Positions 32,842 to 43,478 of a stretch of 64,000 nt of DNA are shown here, in pieces (positions within the stretch are counted from its first letter, which is position 1; the number at the start of each line of letters is the position of its first letter). The stretch is taken from positions 18,584,207-18,648,206 of the forward strand of contig OX457047.1 in the NCBI GenBank assembly GCA_949752735.1, in the 5' to 3' direction. Under the pieces are notes generated by a model. It was not told the origin of the DNA. It saw nothing but the letters and a program-made list of their open reading frames with translations, and made no database searches. The position numbers and the translations under genes were made by a program. Origin of the DNA: Lumbricus terrestris (taxonomy: Eukaryota; Annelida; Clitellata; Crassiclitellata; Lumbricidae).

Positions 32842-33158
32842 TCTCTGTAATTTATCAACACACTCGATCACGTTCTGTAAACTTCTGTGCATTTAAGTAG
32901 CGTCTTAATATAGCTCTTTGAGTCGATAAAACTTAAGAATGCATTGTGTAGGTTAAAAATCGCAGAACTTTTTCTGCATACTTTCGAGTACCCTAGTGAC
33001 TAGCCTTATCTACTGGCAGTCTATTTTCACACTGAAATGATGAGAAACTCCAAACAACTGAATAGACCTATAATGACCAACAAGACTCAAAAGCATTATA
33101 AAGAAACCTATGGCAAGGCGATGAATGATACCGAAAGAAATCAACTGACAGTGACAGC

Positions 33159-33838
33159 CAGGGTTTAAAGTGGGTGCCTGGGTGGGAACGCGTGGGAACG
33201 CCGTTCCCACTGCTCTCAAAATTCTTGGCTTGCGTTCCCACTGCTCATCATGATGGAACTCCAAAACACTTGCATTTCAATACAATTCTTCATCAGCGTT
33301 CCCGGCCACTGCTCACCCAAACCACTTTTACCACTGCTGATAGCCTATCTGTAATATCTAATGAAAACCATGAGGAAAAACCGAGTGTAGGCCTATTCTA
33401 CGTGTTGCCAATTTGTTTGGGTCTGAGTTCCAATGCAGGGAGGAAGATAAAGACTAACCAAGAGAAACTATCAAAGCAGACGGTAGACAAATCTTAAGCA
33501 CGAAAGAAATGGAGGTAGAAGCAGACTATAATAGGACAATAAGAGAAAACATAGACGCAGATTGAACTGAGAGAAAAAGATGAGACAAAACACGGGAAAA
33601 GACATACCTAAGACAATGGAATGGTCAAAAGCAGAAAAAACAAAGATTATCGGCGTCAGCAGTGCTTAAAGTGTGGAAAAATTAGTGCCTGGATGCACCT
33701 TATCTTTCTAAAAGAAGTGCCTGGACTCCCCTTACCGTTCCAGTCATTGCTGGTCAATAAGAGGCTGGACGGCGTTCAGATTTTAAAATAAGTGCATGGA
33801 CGCCGACCATGACCGTCCAGGCACACTTTAAGCCCTGG
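33159..33838. mobile_element. 680-bp hAT-like non-autonomous element
   Basis: Ends CAGGGTTTAAAGTG and CACTTTAAGCCCTGG are inverted; flanks GTGACAGC (33151-33158) and GTGTCAGC (33839-33846) form an 8-bp TSD with one mismatch. Subterminal sequences are rich in GGGAACGC/GTTCCCACTGC at the left and TGCCTGGA/TCCAGGCA at the right. Confidence 0.75.
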
Positions 33839-33846
33839 GTGTCAGC

Positions 33847-34803
33847 CATTCTTGATTCAAGACAGAGACTGGCGCTGTCAAAGTAGGCTACATGCAGCGG
33901 CAGAGTTTAGAGAGGGGTATCTAAGACTACTACTAAGACTTTCGTAAGTTTGGTTTTAATAACTTACAGCTGTTGCAAGGTTTCTCTCGTCATTCCAGCC
34001 TCGAAAAGCTCCATCTGTCAACGGATGTAGAATCTTCATGATGAAGGATTTTCGCGACTCCGGCGACGATAGTGAACGGCAACATCATCCCAACTACACA
34101 ATACAACAGAGAGGTTTAGCATAACCATGCATTTGGTTATAATAGAATATAACAAGACATTATATGAATTGCCTAATGACTTAACTAACATCTCTGTTAA
34201 ATGATCACTGTATTTCCGCTTTAGGGACATTTCCATAAGAACCTTCTAGATATTCTTACGCTAGTGTTGCAACAATAGCAGTTGGAACTCCGCCACTGCT
34301 CGTGCTTTTGTATTGCCAGTCCCAAGCCTGGAGAAAAGAGGAGGGCGACACTAATCATCCTTGATATGACAGTGTCGTTAAGCAGCAACAACTTCGTAGT
34401 AACAGAATCTGATGTCGTTGTTCCAGTCGCAAGAACCGCCATCTGTCGATTGAAGACGATTCGTCTGATGGTTCTTTGCTATCATCGAAGACGGACGATC
34501 TTGAAAGGAAATGTTTCATCGATCGCTCCACCGACAACGAAAAGCAACAAACAGATTAATAAAGCTCTAGTACAGCGGCTCTCAACCTTTTTATTACGAC
34601 AATCGACCCCTTGGCAACATTTCCAAAGTTGTGACGCGACTGACGCCCCATGCACCAACTAAATTGATTGAGTTAACCTATTCCCCTTCACTGCACAGTG
34701 CATAGGCTATTTGTTTCCATTGTTATGCATTTCACTTCATAATAATTCAAACACCTTGGAGAAATTTAATCAACTCATTGTGCATTGGTGGAGTAGGCGA
34801 CGA
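33847..34803. other. No recognised gene; possible hAT left end at about 34572
   Basis: CAGCGGCTCTCAACCTTTTT at 34573 has the sequence style of a hAT terminus, but I find no matching right end, so no element is called. Confidence 0.35.

Positions 34804-34876
<73 letters not shown>
34804..34876. repeat. (ATG)n microsatellite
   Basis: About 24 ATG trinucleotides; poly-Met and poly-Ser frames are artefacts. Confidence 0.97.
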
Positions 34877-34877
<1 letters not shown>

Positions 34878-35149
34878 TTCAGACACCGCTTTAGCTTACC
34901 TATTCGGTTGTTCAAAGTTGAAGTTTCAATAAGTTTATTCGGCTTGTGAAACCTCAATGGATGTCACGTTTTGCGGTTGGAACTCTCCAAACCCTTCGCC
35001 TCAATAAGTGTGCCTTTTTGGCGCCATCAGCTTTGTTCATAGGCCTACAAACACTATAGCCATCCTTACCTGTAGGCCGATAGTTAGGATGCTTAGTATC
35101 TGAATGGCGCTACAAATTTCGATTAAATATTATCGTTGTTTTGTGATAA

Positions 35150-35640
35150 TTGCAGGACCTTTTTTAACGTTCTGTTGTACGTGCAATATGTGCAGTTCTA
35201 AAAGGACTTGTGCTGTTGTATAAGCACTTCTGTACAGCTAAAACTAGCAAACAAGGCTTTTTAAACGTGCAGTTGTACACAAAATGTGCAGTTCTAAACG
35301 AATTTGCGCAGTTGTAGAAGCACTTCTGTAGGCTAGGCCTACAGCTAAAACTAGCAAACAGGGCTTTTTAAAAGTGCAGTTGTGCACAAAATGTGCAGTT
35401 CTAAATGAATTTGCGCAGTTGTAGAAGCACTTCTGTAGGCTAGGCCTACAGCTAAAACTAGCAAACAGGGCTTTTTAAAAGTGCAGTTGTGCACAAAATG
35501 TGCAGTTCTAAACGAATTTGCGCAGTTGTAGAAGCACTTCTGTACAGCTAAAACTAGTAAAAATTGGAGGTAATTTAATTACCATGGAGAATGGGAAAGA
35601 AAAGAATGGTTTGTGCAGTTCTAAAAATTCCTTAAAAACA
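35150..35640. repeat. Tandem array, unit about 107-118 bp, four units
   Basis: Units contain GTGCAGTTCTAAA, TTGCGCAGTTGTAGAAGCAC, TTCTGTACAGCTAAAACTAG and CAAACAGGGCTTTTTAAA. Units 2 and 3 have an extra GGCTAGGCCTA between TGTA and CAGC (35331-35341 and 35438-35448); the first and last units lack it. Confidence 0.9.
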
Positions 35641-35815
35641 GCCCTGGATAAGTGTTGTTTTTATTTGGGTTTAGCCTACCTGACACCATTTTGACGAAGA
35701 TTCGATCGAAACGGGGGTTTGCGCAGCGGAATTCAACAGAACCTCGACGAATAACATCAAATTTTTAAAGATTCCTCAAAAATGTCGATGTCGTCTGTAA
35801 CGACACAAATTACAA

Positions 35816-35945
35816 TTATAATAAGAGGATGACGCAATCACTATTAGGTCTACGTCATATTTGGTTATAGAGGATGACGCAATCACTATTAGGTCTACGT
35901 CATATTTGGTTATAGAGGATGACGCAATCACTATTGGGTCTACGC
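35816..35945. repeat. Tandem repeat, unit about 47-50 bp, about three units
   Basis: Units run TAGAGGATGACGCAATCACT, ATTAGGTCTACGTCATATTT and GGTTA. A further partial unit (GGGTCTACGCCATATTTGG) appears at 44708-44727, beyond the P-like element and its neighbour, so those elements seem to lie inside a former array. Confidence 0.8.
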
Positions 35946-36341
35946 ATTGAGATGCATGATATATATAATATACACGCTAGAGAGAGTATGACGCATCTAC
36001 CCTGCAATAAGATTTGAAGTCAAAAATTTACGTCACTCAAATTCAAATGACCAATCACAGGTGATTTCTCATCGACCAATCATAAACGAGTTCTCATACC
36101 GACCAATCACAGGCGAATTCTCATACCGACCAATCACAGGTGATTTGTCCACATGTCTTCTCAAAATAAACAAGCACATCTTGACAATAACAAAGATTGC
36201 GTGCACTAAACAAATAAGTTTATATTTCGCTCATTAAATGACTTGGCTGATAGTAAAACGCACCCACATATTTTAGCTTGTCAAAATAATAATAATATTC
36301 CTTTTTAATGCTTCAATCTGACACACCGCAGAACGATTACA

Positions 36342-36420
36342 AATGCGAGGCTTGAACCCGGGTCGCGCGGATGACTCAGTTTAACGGCCAGCGCTCTCAC
36401 CACTGAGCTACGGGACCCCC
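36342..36420 (-). repeat. tRNA-like sequence (pseudo-tRNA or SINE head)
   Basis: On the minus strand GTCCCGTAGCTCAGTGGTGA carries an A box and GACCCGGGTTCAAGCC a B box with plausible spacing. I could not fold a standard anticodon stem-loop with a U before the anticodon, so it is not called a functional tRNA. Confidence 0.4.
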
Positions 36421-36481
36421 TCTCAGATTGATTAAATAAACTGATTATCTATTCCGTTTAATGATTTTAATGATTTTCCCA

Positions 36482-36600
36482 CACGTATTATAGAATCCAT
36501 CACACCTCGGGCATTTCATTCGAAACTTAAGACACTTCTTTTCACGAACTCTTACTCTGTCTCATCTGATCCTCCACCCTCCAATTCCCGGCCCAGACGA
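36482..36600 (+). pseudogene. Short LINE end fragment
   Basis: Translation includes RIIESITPRAFHSKLKTLLF, resembling the last segment of L2/CR1-type polymerases (compare AFHSRLKTELF at 3.9 kb). Too short to classify. Confidence 0.35.
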
Positions 36601-36716
36601 CACCCGCCTTAATAGCTGTTCCGCCCCCTGATCCTATGGTAACTCGACCCGGACCACCACGGACTACTCTGACGGACAACCCTTCTAACTCAACGCATTT
36701 GACCCTGATCTATGGT

Positions 36717-36943
36717 CATAGGCGTACGGGAGATTTCAGCAGTGGGGGGGGGGGGGGGGCAAAGATTTAACTTGTGCCCGAAAAATTTTCTCTGAAAAAA
36801 GGTTGACGACCTTGCCCGAAATTGCCCGAAAAGTTGATGAACTTTTTTTTTAGTAATTTCCCGGGTCTGCTTGCCCGAAAAACCAGTTTTGCCCGAAATT
36901 TGGGGGCATTTGCCCCTCTGGACCCCCGCCTCGTACGCCTATG
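36717..36943. mobile_element. 227-bp MITE (CATAGGCGTACGGGAG family)
   Basis: Inverted CATAGGCGTACG and CGTACGCCTATG ends with a perfect 8-bp TSD TCTATGGT (36709-36716 and 36944-36951). The inside repeats TTGCCCGAAA four or more times and has a TTTTTTTTTAGTAATTTC tract. The flanking sequence GGTAACTCGACCCGGACCAC and ACGGACTACTCT is itself duplicated on both sides. Confidence 0.88.
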
Positions 36944-37235
36944 TCTATGGTAACTCGACACGGACCACCACGGACTACTCTCACGGACAACCCTTCTAAA
37001 ATAATTTAATTGAAACGCATACATCTGTCCATGAAACCACTTCACGGCAGTCTCCTACACTTTCTGGAAATAGCGTGTGTGTTTGCGATGCAGTGTGAAA
37101 TATCCCCATCTGTTTTGTTTTAACTAAGCACCTGTGAATTAATCTCATTCTTGTGACTCCGGTTTTTGGGCATTGTAGAAATCTCCAGATTTCAATATAA
37201 TATAATTATGCTGTTAGTCTGATTAAACAATTAAG

Positions 37236-37330
37236 GATGGATGCAGTGTCCACGCTGTAGTTGGGAGCGCCTCTAAGTAGAGAACTTGAAAGGGCGCTAC
37301 AGAAATGGAGAAATAAAATAATAAAACAAA
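37236..37330 (+). repeat. SINE tail fragment
   Basis: GATGCAGTGTCCACGCTG, GGGAGCGCCTCTAAGTAG and GAAAGGGCGCTACAGAAATG match the SINE/LINE tail, followed by AATAAAATAATAAAAC. Confidence 0.75.
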
Positions 37331-38345
37331 TACAATGATGTTCAGTAAAATACAACTATTTTAATTCAAATTCAAGATATAAGTAAAAGCGCAACTTGCA
37401 ACAATACCCTGACAATTATACAAGCACAACAATCAAATTAAACAGTTACACTGTTAGCAACTAATGAATAGTACAAATTGTGGTGATGGTAGCATAATTT
37501 CAAGTTTATTTCAAGTTTATCTATTTTCCCAGTGAGGGATTAACCCAAGAAAGAAGGAAAGGAGGAAGAGTGAGTCTGGAAAGGAAAAAGCTAGAGTGTG
37601 CTTATCCTTTACAACAAAGTATAATTATGGTAATATAACATGTATATATGTGTTGATGGTGTCACAAGGACTCAAAATGTACTCTACAAGGTGCTTTGGT
37701 ATAAAAAAGATATACAAAATGGCATACACTTTACTAATCATCAAAAAATTTGCATTACAATATTATATGGACTATCAAGTTTATATCAAGAGATTTTCAA
37801 AAGGACCACTTACTTCTTAATTATGTGCCCCAATATACAGTCAACCAAGGACCATGTAATGTACAGATGGCATCATCAGTGGTTAATCTCTTTAAATACA
37901 AGGTATTTTGTTAATAAGTAGTTTTTATTTAAGTCCATTATACAGTGATCATCATCATGTACTAGTTTAGCAGTAGCAGTGCTTTAACTAACTTGTGCAA
38001 AGTTCATACATAGTTCAATGAGAGAATAGAAATTTCTATGCATCAGTGCAGACATCATTATGTTACCCAAATTTATGCAACATCTTTAGAGCTATAATTA
38101 TGCAGTTCTGAAACACTTTTAGAATAGCTTACAGTAACAGATTACTCTTTTATAGTGGCACATAAATATCCTAATCTGCAAATTTCTATATACACATCAA
38201 AAGAAATAATATTCTTGAACGGAATCTGATATTGTTAAGTACAGCAAATACTTTTGCAGGACTACTAAGTATTCGCGGAGACTTCTTTATATAAAGCCAC
38301 TATTGACAGCTGTACAGAAACAGGTCAGTGATGGTACTGGACATT
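37331..38345. other. 3' non-coding part of the P-like element
   Basis: AT-rich with no recognised domain. Short frames at 37596-37921 have no similarity I can see. Confidence 0.45.
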
Positions 38346-40490
38346 CTACTGGCCACTAAAGATGACAGTTTTGTTGAGTTTTGATCTCTTGCTTTCTTCA
38401 TGAATGCTCCTTGTAAAGCTCTTGCCCTGGTGATGCAGACGACAGGTAAGGTATTCATCTATGACTCTCTTCATGAGCAAAACTCTGTGATCTCTTAATG
38501 GCTCAGTTCCAGAGGAATGGTCCATCAAGGCTGAAAATATGTTGCTTCCAACAAAACAGCCAAGGACATCTGTAATTAGGGTAGTTTTAAGACATGCAGC
38601 CATTACTGGTGGCTCGAAAGGACCCATCTTACTTCTGAAGTGAGACTCACTAGCTTTGCAAAGTTGTACAACATCGTGAGAAGGTCGCAAGAGACCTCCA
38701 CGATCTTTGATCTCCAGCAGTCCGAAATCTCTTGGAAGTAGTTCATTACGGGCCTCGTTCCAAAATAGGACAGTTGCACAGTCATTGCAAGTCAGATGTG
38801 TTTTTAACTTGTGAATAACGAGTCCAGCAATATACACTACAACATTTTCTACAAAGTTCGACAAAATACTAATATCGATCTGTGGTCCATGATGTTCAGA
38901 TTCGGCACTTTCATCTCTTAATTTGTCCATAGTATCGGTAAGTCGAAGAGCTGCGACAGTGGCTATGTCAGACTTTTCCTCTCTGTCAATTCTTGATGAA
39001 ATCGTAAGAATTGGACAATTTGTCTGTGGAACACAGTTGCCAGTTTTGACTTCATGCAGTTGCTGATGTGCAAGCAGTCTTTTCCATGCTGCTTTCAAGT
39101 GCACTGCTGATGGGTTGTTGTTCCAACCTCCACGACTTCTCACTGCACTAAAGAAGAGCTCAAGATGGTCTTGACTTACTTTATACGTTAGAACGTATCT
39201 TAACAAACTTTCATCTTTCACCAGTGTGTCAAAAAGTGACACTGCACTTATACTTGACATTATTAAGCCAATCACACCAGTCTTACGCACACTCTGGCTT
39301 ACCAGCTTTCCAGAACTCAACTTCAAGCCGCACAAGTACTCCTGTGCTTCTGCAACAAATGGTCTCCAGACTGCTTCGTTCGTTATTCGCATCGGTGCTT
39401 TGTAGCCACGAGCAATTGGGTTGCGACTGTTCAGAAAATCAAATAGGCGATCAACAGTTCGAATGAACTTAACTGTTGCTTCACAACCTTGAAACTGCGG
39501 CAAGTTCAGTGTTGTCTGACAGAATTCCAATGCATTAGCTACAGAAGCACTCAAAGCCTGCACAGCCAACTTCACTTTCATCTTCTGCTGGCGCCATTGG
39601 ACATGTCTCTCGTGCAGCTTGTTGCCTGCTCGCAACCCTTCTGTTGTCTGAATTGCTTGTAACCTCTCGATGTATACCCACTTTATCTCTTGACCTTCAT
39701 CATCTAACAGAACTTCTTTGTCTGCTAGCATATTGCGCATCAGTTTCACCATGTGGCAAGCATCGAGGAAAGTGTAAACTCGTTGGTTTTTATCTGACGG
39801 ATGCTCAAAGCTGCATCGAGGCTGTTCGGCATCTAGCTTTGCTCCAAGATGCGTTGCCATAGCACAGTTAGCAGAACTGCCATCAAATGTCAGTGACTTA
39901 ATTAAAACTCCTACATCATACAGTTTTTGTAAGCAAATCTGGACAAGATTTGCACGCTCTGTGCCCTGTAGGCCGTCAATAAGAAAGTAGGCTACCGGCA
40001 CCTTCCAATGTTCTGTGAAACTGACAATCATCATAACAAGGGCTTCTTTGGCAACTGGAAGGCTATTGCTATCTTCTACAGCTACACCCATGTCAACGTA
40101 GCCAACATATCGTCTACCATCCCACTCCACCTGCTTGCGAATAGCCATTTCATCAATCATCAGAGAACATATTAGCTGCTTTCCAGTTCGACTTTCTGCC
40201 ATACAACGAAGACCTGCAAAGACCTCATCATGAAAGCCAGGGTTTCCATCTATGCAGCCATACCAATTTGTCAATGTCTTTGGATGTGGAAGACAGTTCT
40301 CAAACTGGCTTCGAACAAAATCGTATGCTTTGGCAGAAAGAAAGTTCAGAGACAAAGCAAAGTCACGTATCTCACGAGGATATTGAGCTCTAACATTCCC
40401 AGAAACAGAACTTCTCATTCGTCTACCTATACGAGCAAACGCAGAATCACCAAATGATGACAAATTCTGCTCAGCACATTCTGTTATGAG
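38346..40490 (-). CDS. P-element/THAP9-type transposase catalytic region
   Basis: About 714 codons in frame with the coiled-coil exon. Numbered from its first methionine-like start (40463), it contains QYPREIRDFALSLNFLSAKA (residues 27-46), LMIDEMAIRK (D104), RRYVGYVDMG, SLTFDGSSAN (D194), FLDACHMVKLMRN (D234) and SQDHLELFFSAVRSRGGWNN (D432, E435). These are the landmark segments of the P/THAP9 RNase H-like core and its inserted GTP-binding-like region. Length is normal for the family core. It is intact except that one TAG (40491-40493) separates it from the DNA-binding half. Read-through, a nonsense mutation or an assembly error are all possible. Transposition by cut and paste is inferred from the family. 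Confidence 0.88.
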   Translation of the reverse strand, partial: LITECAEQNLSSFGDSAFARIGRRMRSSVSGNVRAQYPREIRDFALSLNFLSAKAYDFVRSQFENCLPHPKTLTNWYGCIDGNPGFHDEVFAGLRCMAESRTGKQLICSLMIDEMAIRKQVEWDGRRYVGYVDMGVAVEDSNSLPVAKEALVMMIVSFTEHWKVPVAYFLIDGLQGTERANLVQICLQKLYDVGVLIKSLTFDGSSANCAMATHLGAKLDAEQPRCSFEHPSDKNQRVYTFLDACHMVKLMRNMLADKEVLLDDEGQEIKWVYIERLQAIQTTEGLRAGNKLHERHVQWRQQKMKVKLAVQALSASVANALEFCQTTLNLPQFQGCEATVKFIRTVDRLFDFLNSRNPIARGYKAPMRITNEAVWRPFVAEAQEYLCGLKLSSGKLVSQSVRKTGVIGLIMSSISAVSLFDTLVKDESLLRYVLTYKVSQDHLELFFSAVRSRGGWNNNPSAVHLKAAWKRLLAHQQLHEVKTGNCVPQTNCPILTISSRIDREEKSDIATVAALRLTDTMDKLRDESAESEHHGPQIDISILSNFVENVVVYIAGLVIHKLKTHLTCNDCATVLFWNEARNELLPRDFGLLEIKDRGGLLRPSHDVVQLCKASESHFRSKMGPFEPPVMAACLKTTLITDVLGCFVGSNIFSALMDHSSGTEPLRDHRVLLMKRVIDEYLTCRLHHQGKSFTRSIHEESKRSKLNKTVIFSGQ

Positions 40491-41473
40491 CTACTTCTTC
40501 TGCATTTCCGATAGAAGATCTTTAACTTGCCTTAGTTTCTGTTTTAATCGTCGATTACACTGTTGTGATAATTTAAGCTTTTTCTTAGCTGCAGCCAAAG
40601 CACTCAATGCTCTATCGAGCTTACGTTTCATCCGCATTGGTGACTGAAGACAGCATGAATGGTCACCTGTTTTGGTAATTTTGCTGCGAAGCAGTTGTGA
40701 TCGTTGAACAGAAGTTGTTCCTAACCATTCAGTAGTCGCACAGTGTTCAGTGTCGTGTGACGTACATTCCAGCACACGTTGGATTGGATGCTTCTTCGGC
40801 TGAATACGAGCTGGAAAGTTGAAGAGCGTCGTCGGTTCAGCTCCTAACCGTTCAGTGTCGTGTGACGTACATTCCAGCACACGTTGGATTGGATGCTTCT
40901 TCGGCTGGATACGAGCTGGAAAGTTGAAGAGCGTCGTCGGTTCAGCTCCTAACCGTTCAGTGTCGTGTGACGTACATTCCAGCACACGTTGGATTGGATG
41001 CTTCTTCGGCTGGATACGAGCTGGGAAGTTGAAGAGCGTCGTCGGTTCAGCTCCTAACCGTTCAGTGTCGTGTGACGTACATTCCAGCACACGTTGGATT
41101 GGATGCTTCTTCGGCTGAATACGAGCTGGAAAGTTGAAGAGCGTCGTCGGTTCAGCTCCTAACCGTTCAGTGTCGTGTGACGTACATTCCAGCACACGTT
41201 GGATTGGATGCTTCTTCGGCTGGATACGAGCTGGAAAGTTGAAGAGCGTCGTCGGTTCAGCTCCTAACCGTTCAGTGTCGTGTGACGTACATTCCAGCAC
41301 ACGTTGGATTGGATGCTTCTTCGGCTGGATACGAGCTGGGAAGTTGAAGAGCGTCGTCGGTTCAGCTCCTAACCGTTCAGTGTCGTGTGACGTACATTCC
41401 AGCACACGTTGGATTGGATGCTTCTTCGGCTGGATACGAGCTGGGAAGTTGAAGAGCGTCGTCGGTTCAGCTC
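40491..41473 (-). CDS. Transposase exon 2, first part: seven 35-residue repeats and a coiled coil
   Basis: The exon starts after an acceptor at 41474 and encodes seven near-identical copies of a 35-residue unit (AEPTTLFNFPARIQPKKHP followed by IQRVLECTSHDTERLG). A unique linker then leads into a basic coiled coil (MKRKLDRALSALAAAKKKLK, then QCNRRLKQKLRQVKDLLSEM). P and THAP9 transposases have a leucine-zipper-like coil between the DNA-binding domain and the catalytic core, so the coil is in the expected place. The repeats are not a known part of the family. The frame ends at a TAG at 40491-40493, but the transposase continues in the same frame directly after it. Confidence 0.7.
40790..41473 (-). 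repeat. 105-bp coding tandem repeat, seven units
   Basis: The unit (TCAGCTCCTAACCGTTCAGT, GTCGTGTGACGTACATTCCA, GCACACGTTGGATTGGATGC, TTCTTCGGCTGGATACGAGC, TGGAAAGTTGAAGAGCGTCG) is a multiple of three, so copy-number changes keep the frame. Units differ at only a few bases, so they are recently expanded or homogenised. Confidence 0.95.
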
Positions 41474-41861
41474 CTTAAAAGAAAAGTAGAGGAATAATCA
41501 ACAATTACTTGTCATGGCATAATATAGCAAATGCTGATTCAATGAGTAACAGATTAACTTTTTTATCTGACCACCAAGACACCAAGAACTAATGTTGCAG
41601 CGTTGTTATCTTTTATAAATCCAACTTTTTTATCTGACCACCAAGACCTAATGTTGCAGCGTTGTTTCTTTAATAAATCCAACTTCTAGTTTGCCGAGAA
41701 TCCATTTAATCAATCCAGCTTCTGTTTAGGCAAGAATTTTTTTGATAAATCCGGCTTCTATTTCGTCAGCAAATATTTTTCAGCAATTTTTCATTGAAAA
41801 TTATTGTTCAGCAATCCAGCTTCAATTTCAGCAGAATGACCGCACTAACCCTAAAACTAAC

Positions 41862-43104
41862 CCTAACCGATCTTCAATCAAATCAATCAATCAAATACTT
41901 TATTGATCATCGTAAACATGTATATGTATACATACAGTATAGCACAAACAAACAGTACTATACTAAACTAAAAGACTAAAAAAACAGCAGTAAGAGAACA
42001 CAACAGTGCACGTGTAGGTAGTGCACATCAAAACAAATCATTTTGTGCATTTATGCAATAGTATCTAAAAGAAATAATTTCAATTTGTATTTGAATTGGT
42101 ACATTGTAGATACACAAGTAAGATCAATAGGCAGAGAATTCCACATCAACGGTCCACATATTCTAATACTATGTAGTCCAGTAGTGGTACGAACACTTCT
42201 TTGGTGGTATCTATTTACAGATCGCGTCTAATGGCCATGAACGTCCGAGTTTTTACAAAACCAGTGGTTGAAGCTCGTTACGATTAAATTCCTGTGAAGT
42301 TTATACATAAATACTCCAGTTTGTAGTTTATTAATGTAGTCAAAAGGCAGAATTTTCAAATCACTGAACAATGGTTGAGTGTGGGCTCTAAAAGGTGCAT
42401 TGCATATAATTCGAACAGCTCGCTTTTGTAGGGTTGTCAAAATAGTTAAACGAGTGTGGTATGTGGAAGCCCACGTAATATTACAGTATGACATATAAGG
42501 GTATATCAAAGAGTAATATAAATTCACAAGTATAGCTCGCGGCATAAGGTGTCGAACACGAGAGATTATGCCTATATTTTTTGACATCTTTTTGGATATA
42601 GAGGTTATATGCTCCCGCCATGTTAATTGTTCATCAATGTGGACACCCAAAAATTTGGTTGAGGATGCCCTACAAATACATTGTTCGTCTATTTTAATTG
42701 ATATATTGCAATTTGTTGCTGTTCTAAGTTTGATTTTAGAGCAGAACAAAATATAATTCGTCTTCTCAAGGTTCAGCGATAATTTGTTGGCTTTAAACCA
42801 ATCGCCTACAAGTTTTAATTCGGCATTAATTTTGTTAACCAAGACTTCAATAACTTTATCTGACATAAACACATTGGTGTCATCAGCAAACATGACAAAG
42901 CTGAGCAATGACGAGCTGTTCGAAATATCATTCACATATATTAGGAACAAAAGTGGACCCAATACAGAACCTTGTGGCACAACACAAGTAACATCAGTTT
43001 CATGTGAAATGTTCCCGTTATATAAGACACTCTGCTTTCTATTTCTTAAGTAATCTATAAGCCAATAAAGACATACACGACGCCTAACCTGAGCCCTAAC
43101 CAAC
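41862..43104 (-). mobile_element. 5'-truncated LINE in the transposase intron
   Basis: On the minus strand the reverse transcriptase frame (42228-43103) is followed by a 3' UTR of about 350 bp ending in AATAAAGTATTTGATTGATT and a TTGATT-type tail. The 5' junction is inside the polymerase. Both junctions abut CCCTAA-like sequence (41840-41872 at the left, CCCTAACC near 43093). Confidence 0.8.
42228..43103 (-). CDS. LINE reverse transcriptase, C-terminal half
   Basis: The frame of about 290 codons contains GSVLGPLLFLIYVNDI, the catalytic FADDTNVF motif, WFKANKLSLNLEKTNYILF, KFLGVHIDEQLTW, HLMPRAILVNLYYSLIYPYM and LQKRAVRIIC. This is the order of palm, thumb and post-RT segments in Jockey/CR1-group non-LTR polymerases. 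The fingers domain, endonuclease and ORF1 are missing through 5' truncation, which is usual for target-primed insertion. The frame is open to its natural stop, so the insertion is fairly recent. It lies in the same orientation as the host P-like gene. Confidence 0.88.
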   Translation of the reverse strand: MVRAQVRRRVCLYWLIDYLRNRKQSVLYNGNISHETDVTCVVPQGSVLGPLLFLIYVNDISNSSSLLSFVMFADDTNVFMSDKVIEVLVNKINAELKLVGDWFKANKLSLNLEKTNYILFCSKIKLRTATNCNISIKIDEQCICRASSTKFLGVHIDEQLTWREHITSISKKMSKNIGIISRVRHLMPRAILVNLYYSLIYPYMSYCNITWASTYHTRLTILTTLQKRAVRIICNAPFRAHTQPLFSDLKILPFDYINKLQTGVFMYKLHRNLIVTSFNHWFCKNSDVHGH

Positions 43105-43478
43105 CCTCACGCTATGAATCCCGATTCTATTTCGTCAGGAAATAGTTTTCATCGAATTTATAAATTTATAAATTTTGGTGGTCGGATAAAAAAAACAAGA
43201 ACCCCTAACTGTTTTTTTAACAATGATTGACGACACACATCATGGTCTCCACATTTCATTTTATTGTAACAATGTATTTAGCAAGTTAGTCATCAGATAC
43301 TATTAATTTGGCTTTAAAATTGGAGATAAATAATGTGGTAATGGTAATGTTGTGGTAATGAAAAGTAATTTCGGGCATCCTGCCGAAATTAGTTTAAGGG
43401 ATTCTGGTTTCGTGGATTCGGGTCGACCCCTCCGGTTCCAACGTAGGCCTAAAGAACATACCGCTACAAAAAGCTTAC

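Noticed and set aside
34573..34700. hAT element starting CAGCGGCTCTCAACC
   Set aside because: No matching inverted end or TSD found downstream; called only as a possible terminus.
34711..34957. Poly-Met and poly-Ser frames
   Set aside because: Artefacts of the (ATG)n microsatellite.
36342..36420. Functional tRNA gene on the minus strand
   Set aside because: A and B boxes are present, but no canonical anticodon stem-loop with U33 could be drawn; kept only as a tRNA-like repeat.
40790..41473. Regularly spaced repeats resembling a CRISPR array
   Set aside because: Units are contiguous 105-bp coding repeats without variable spacers, in an animal transposon.
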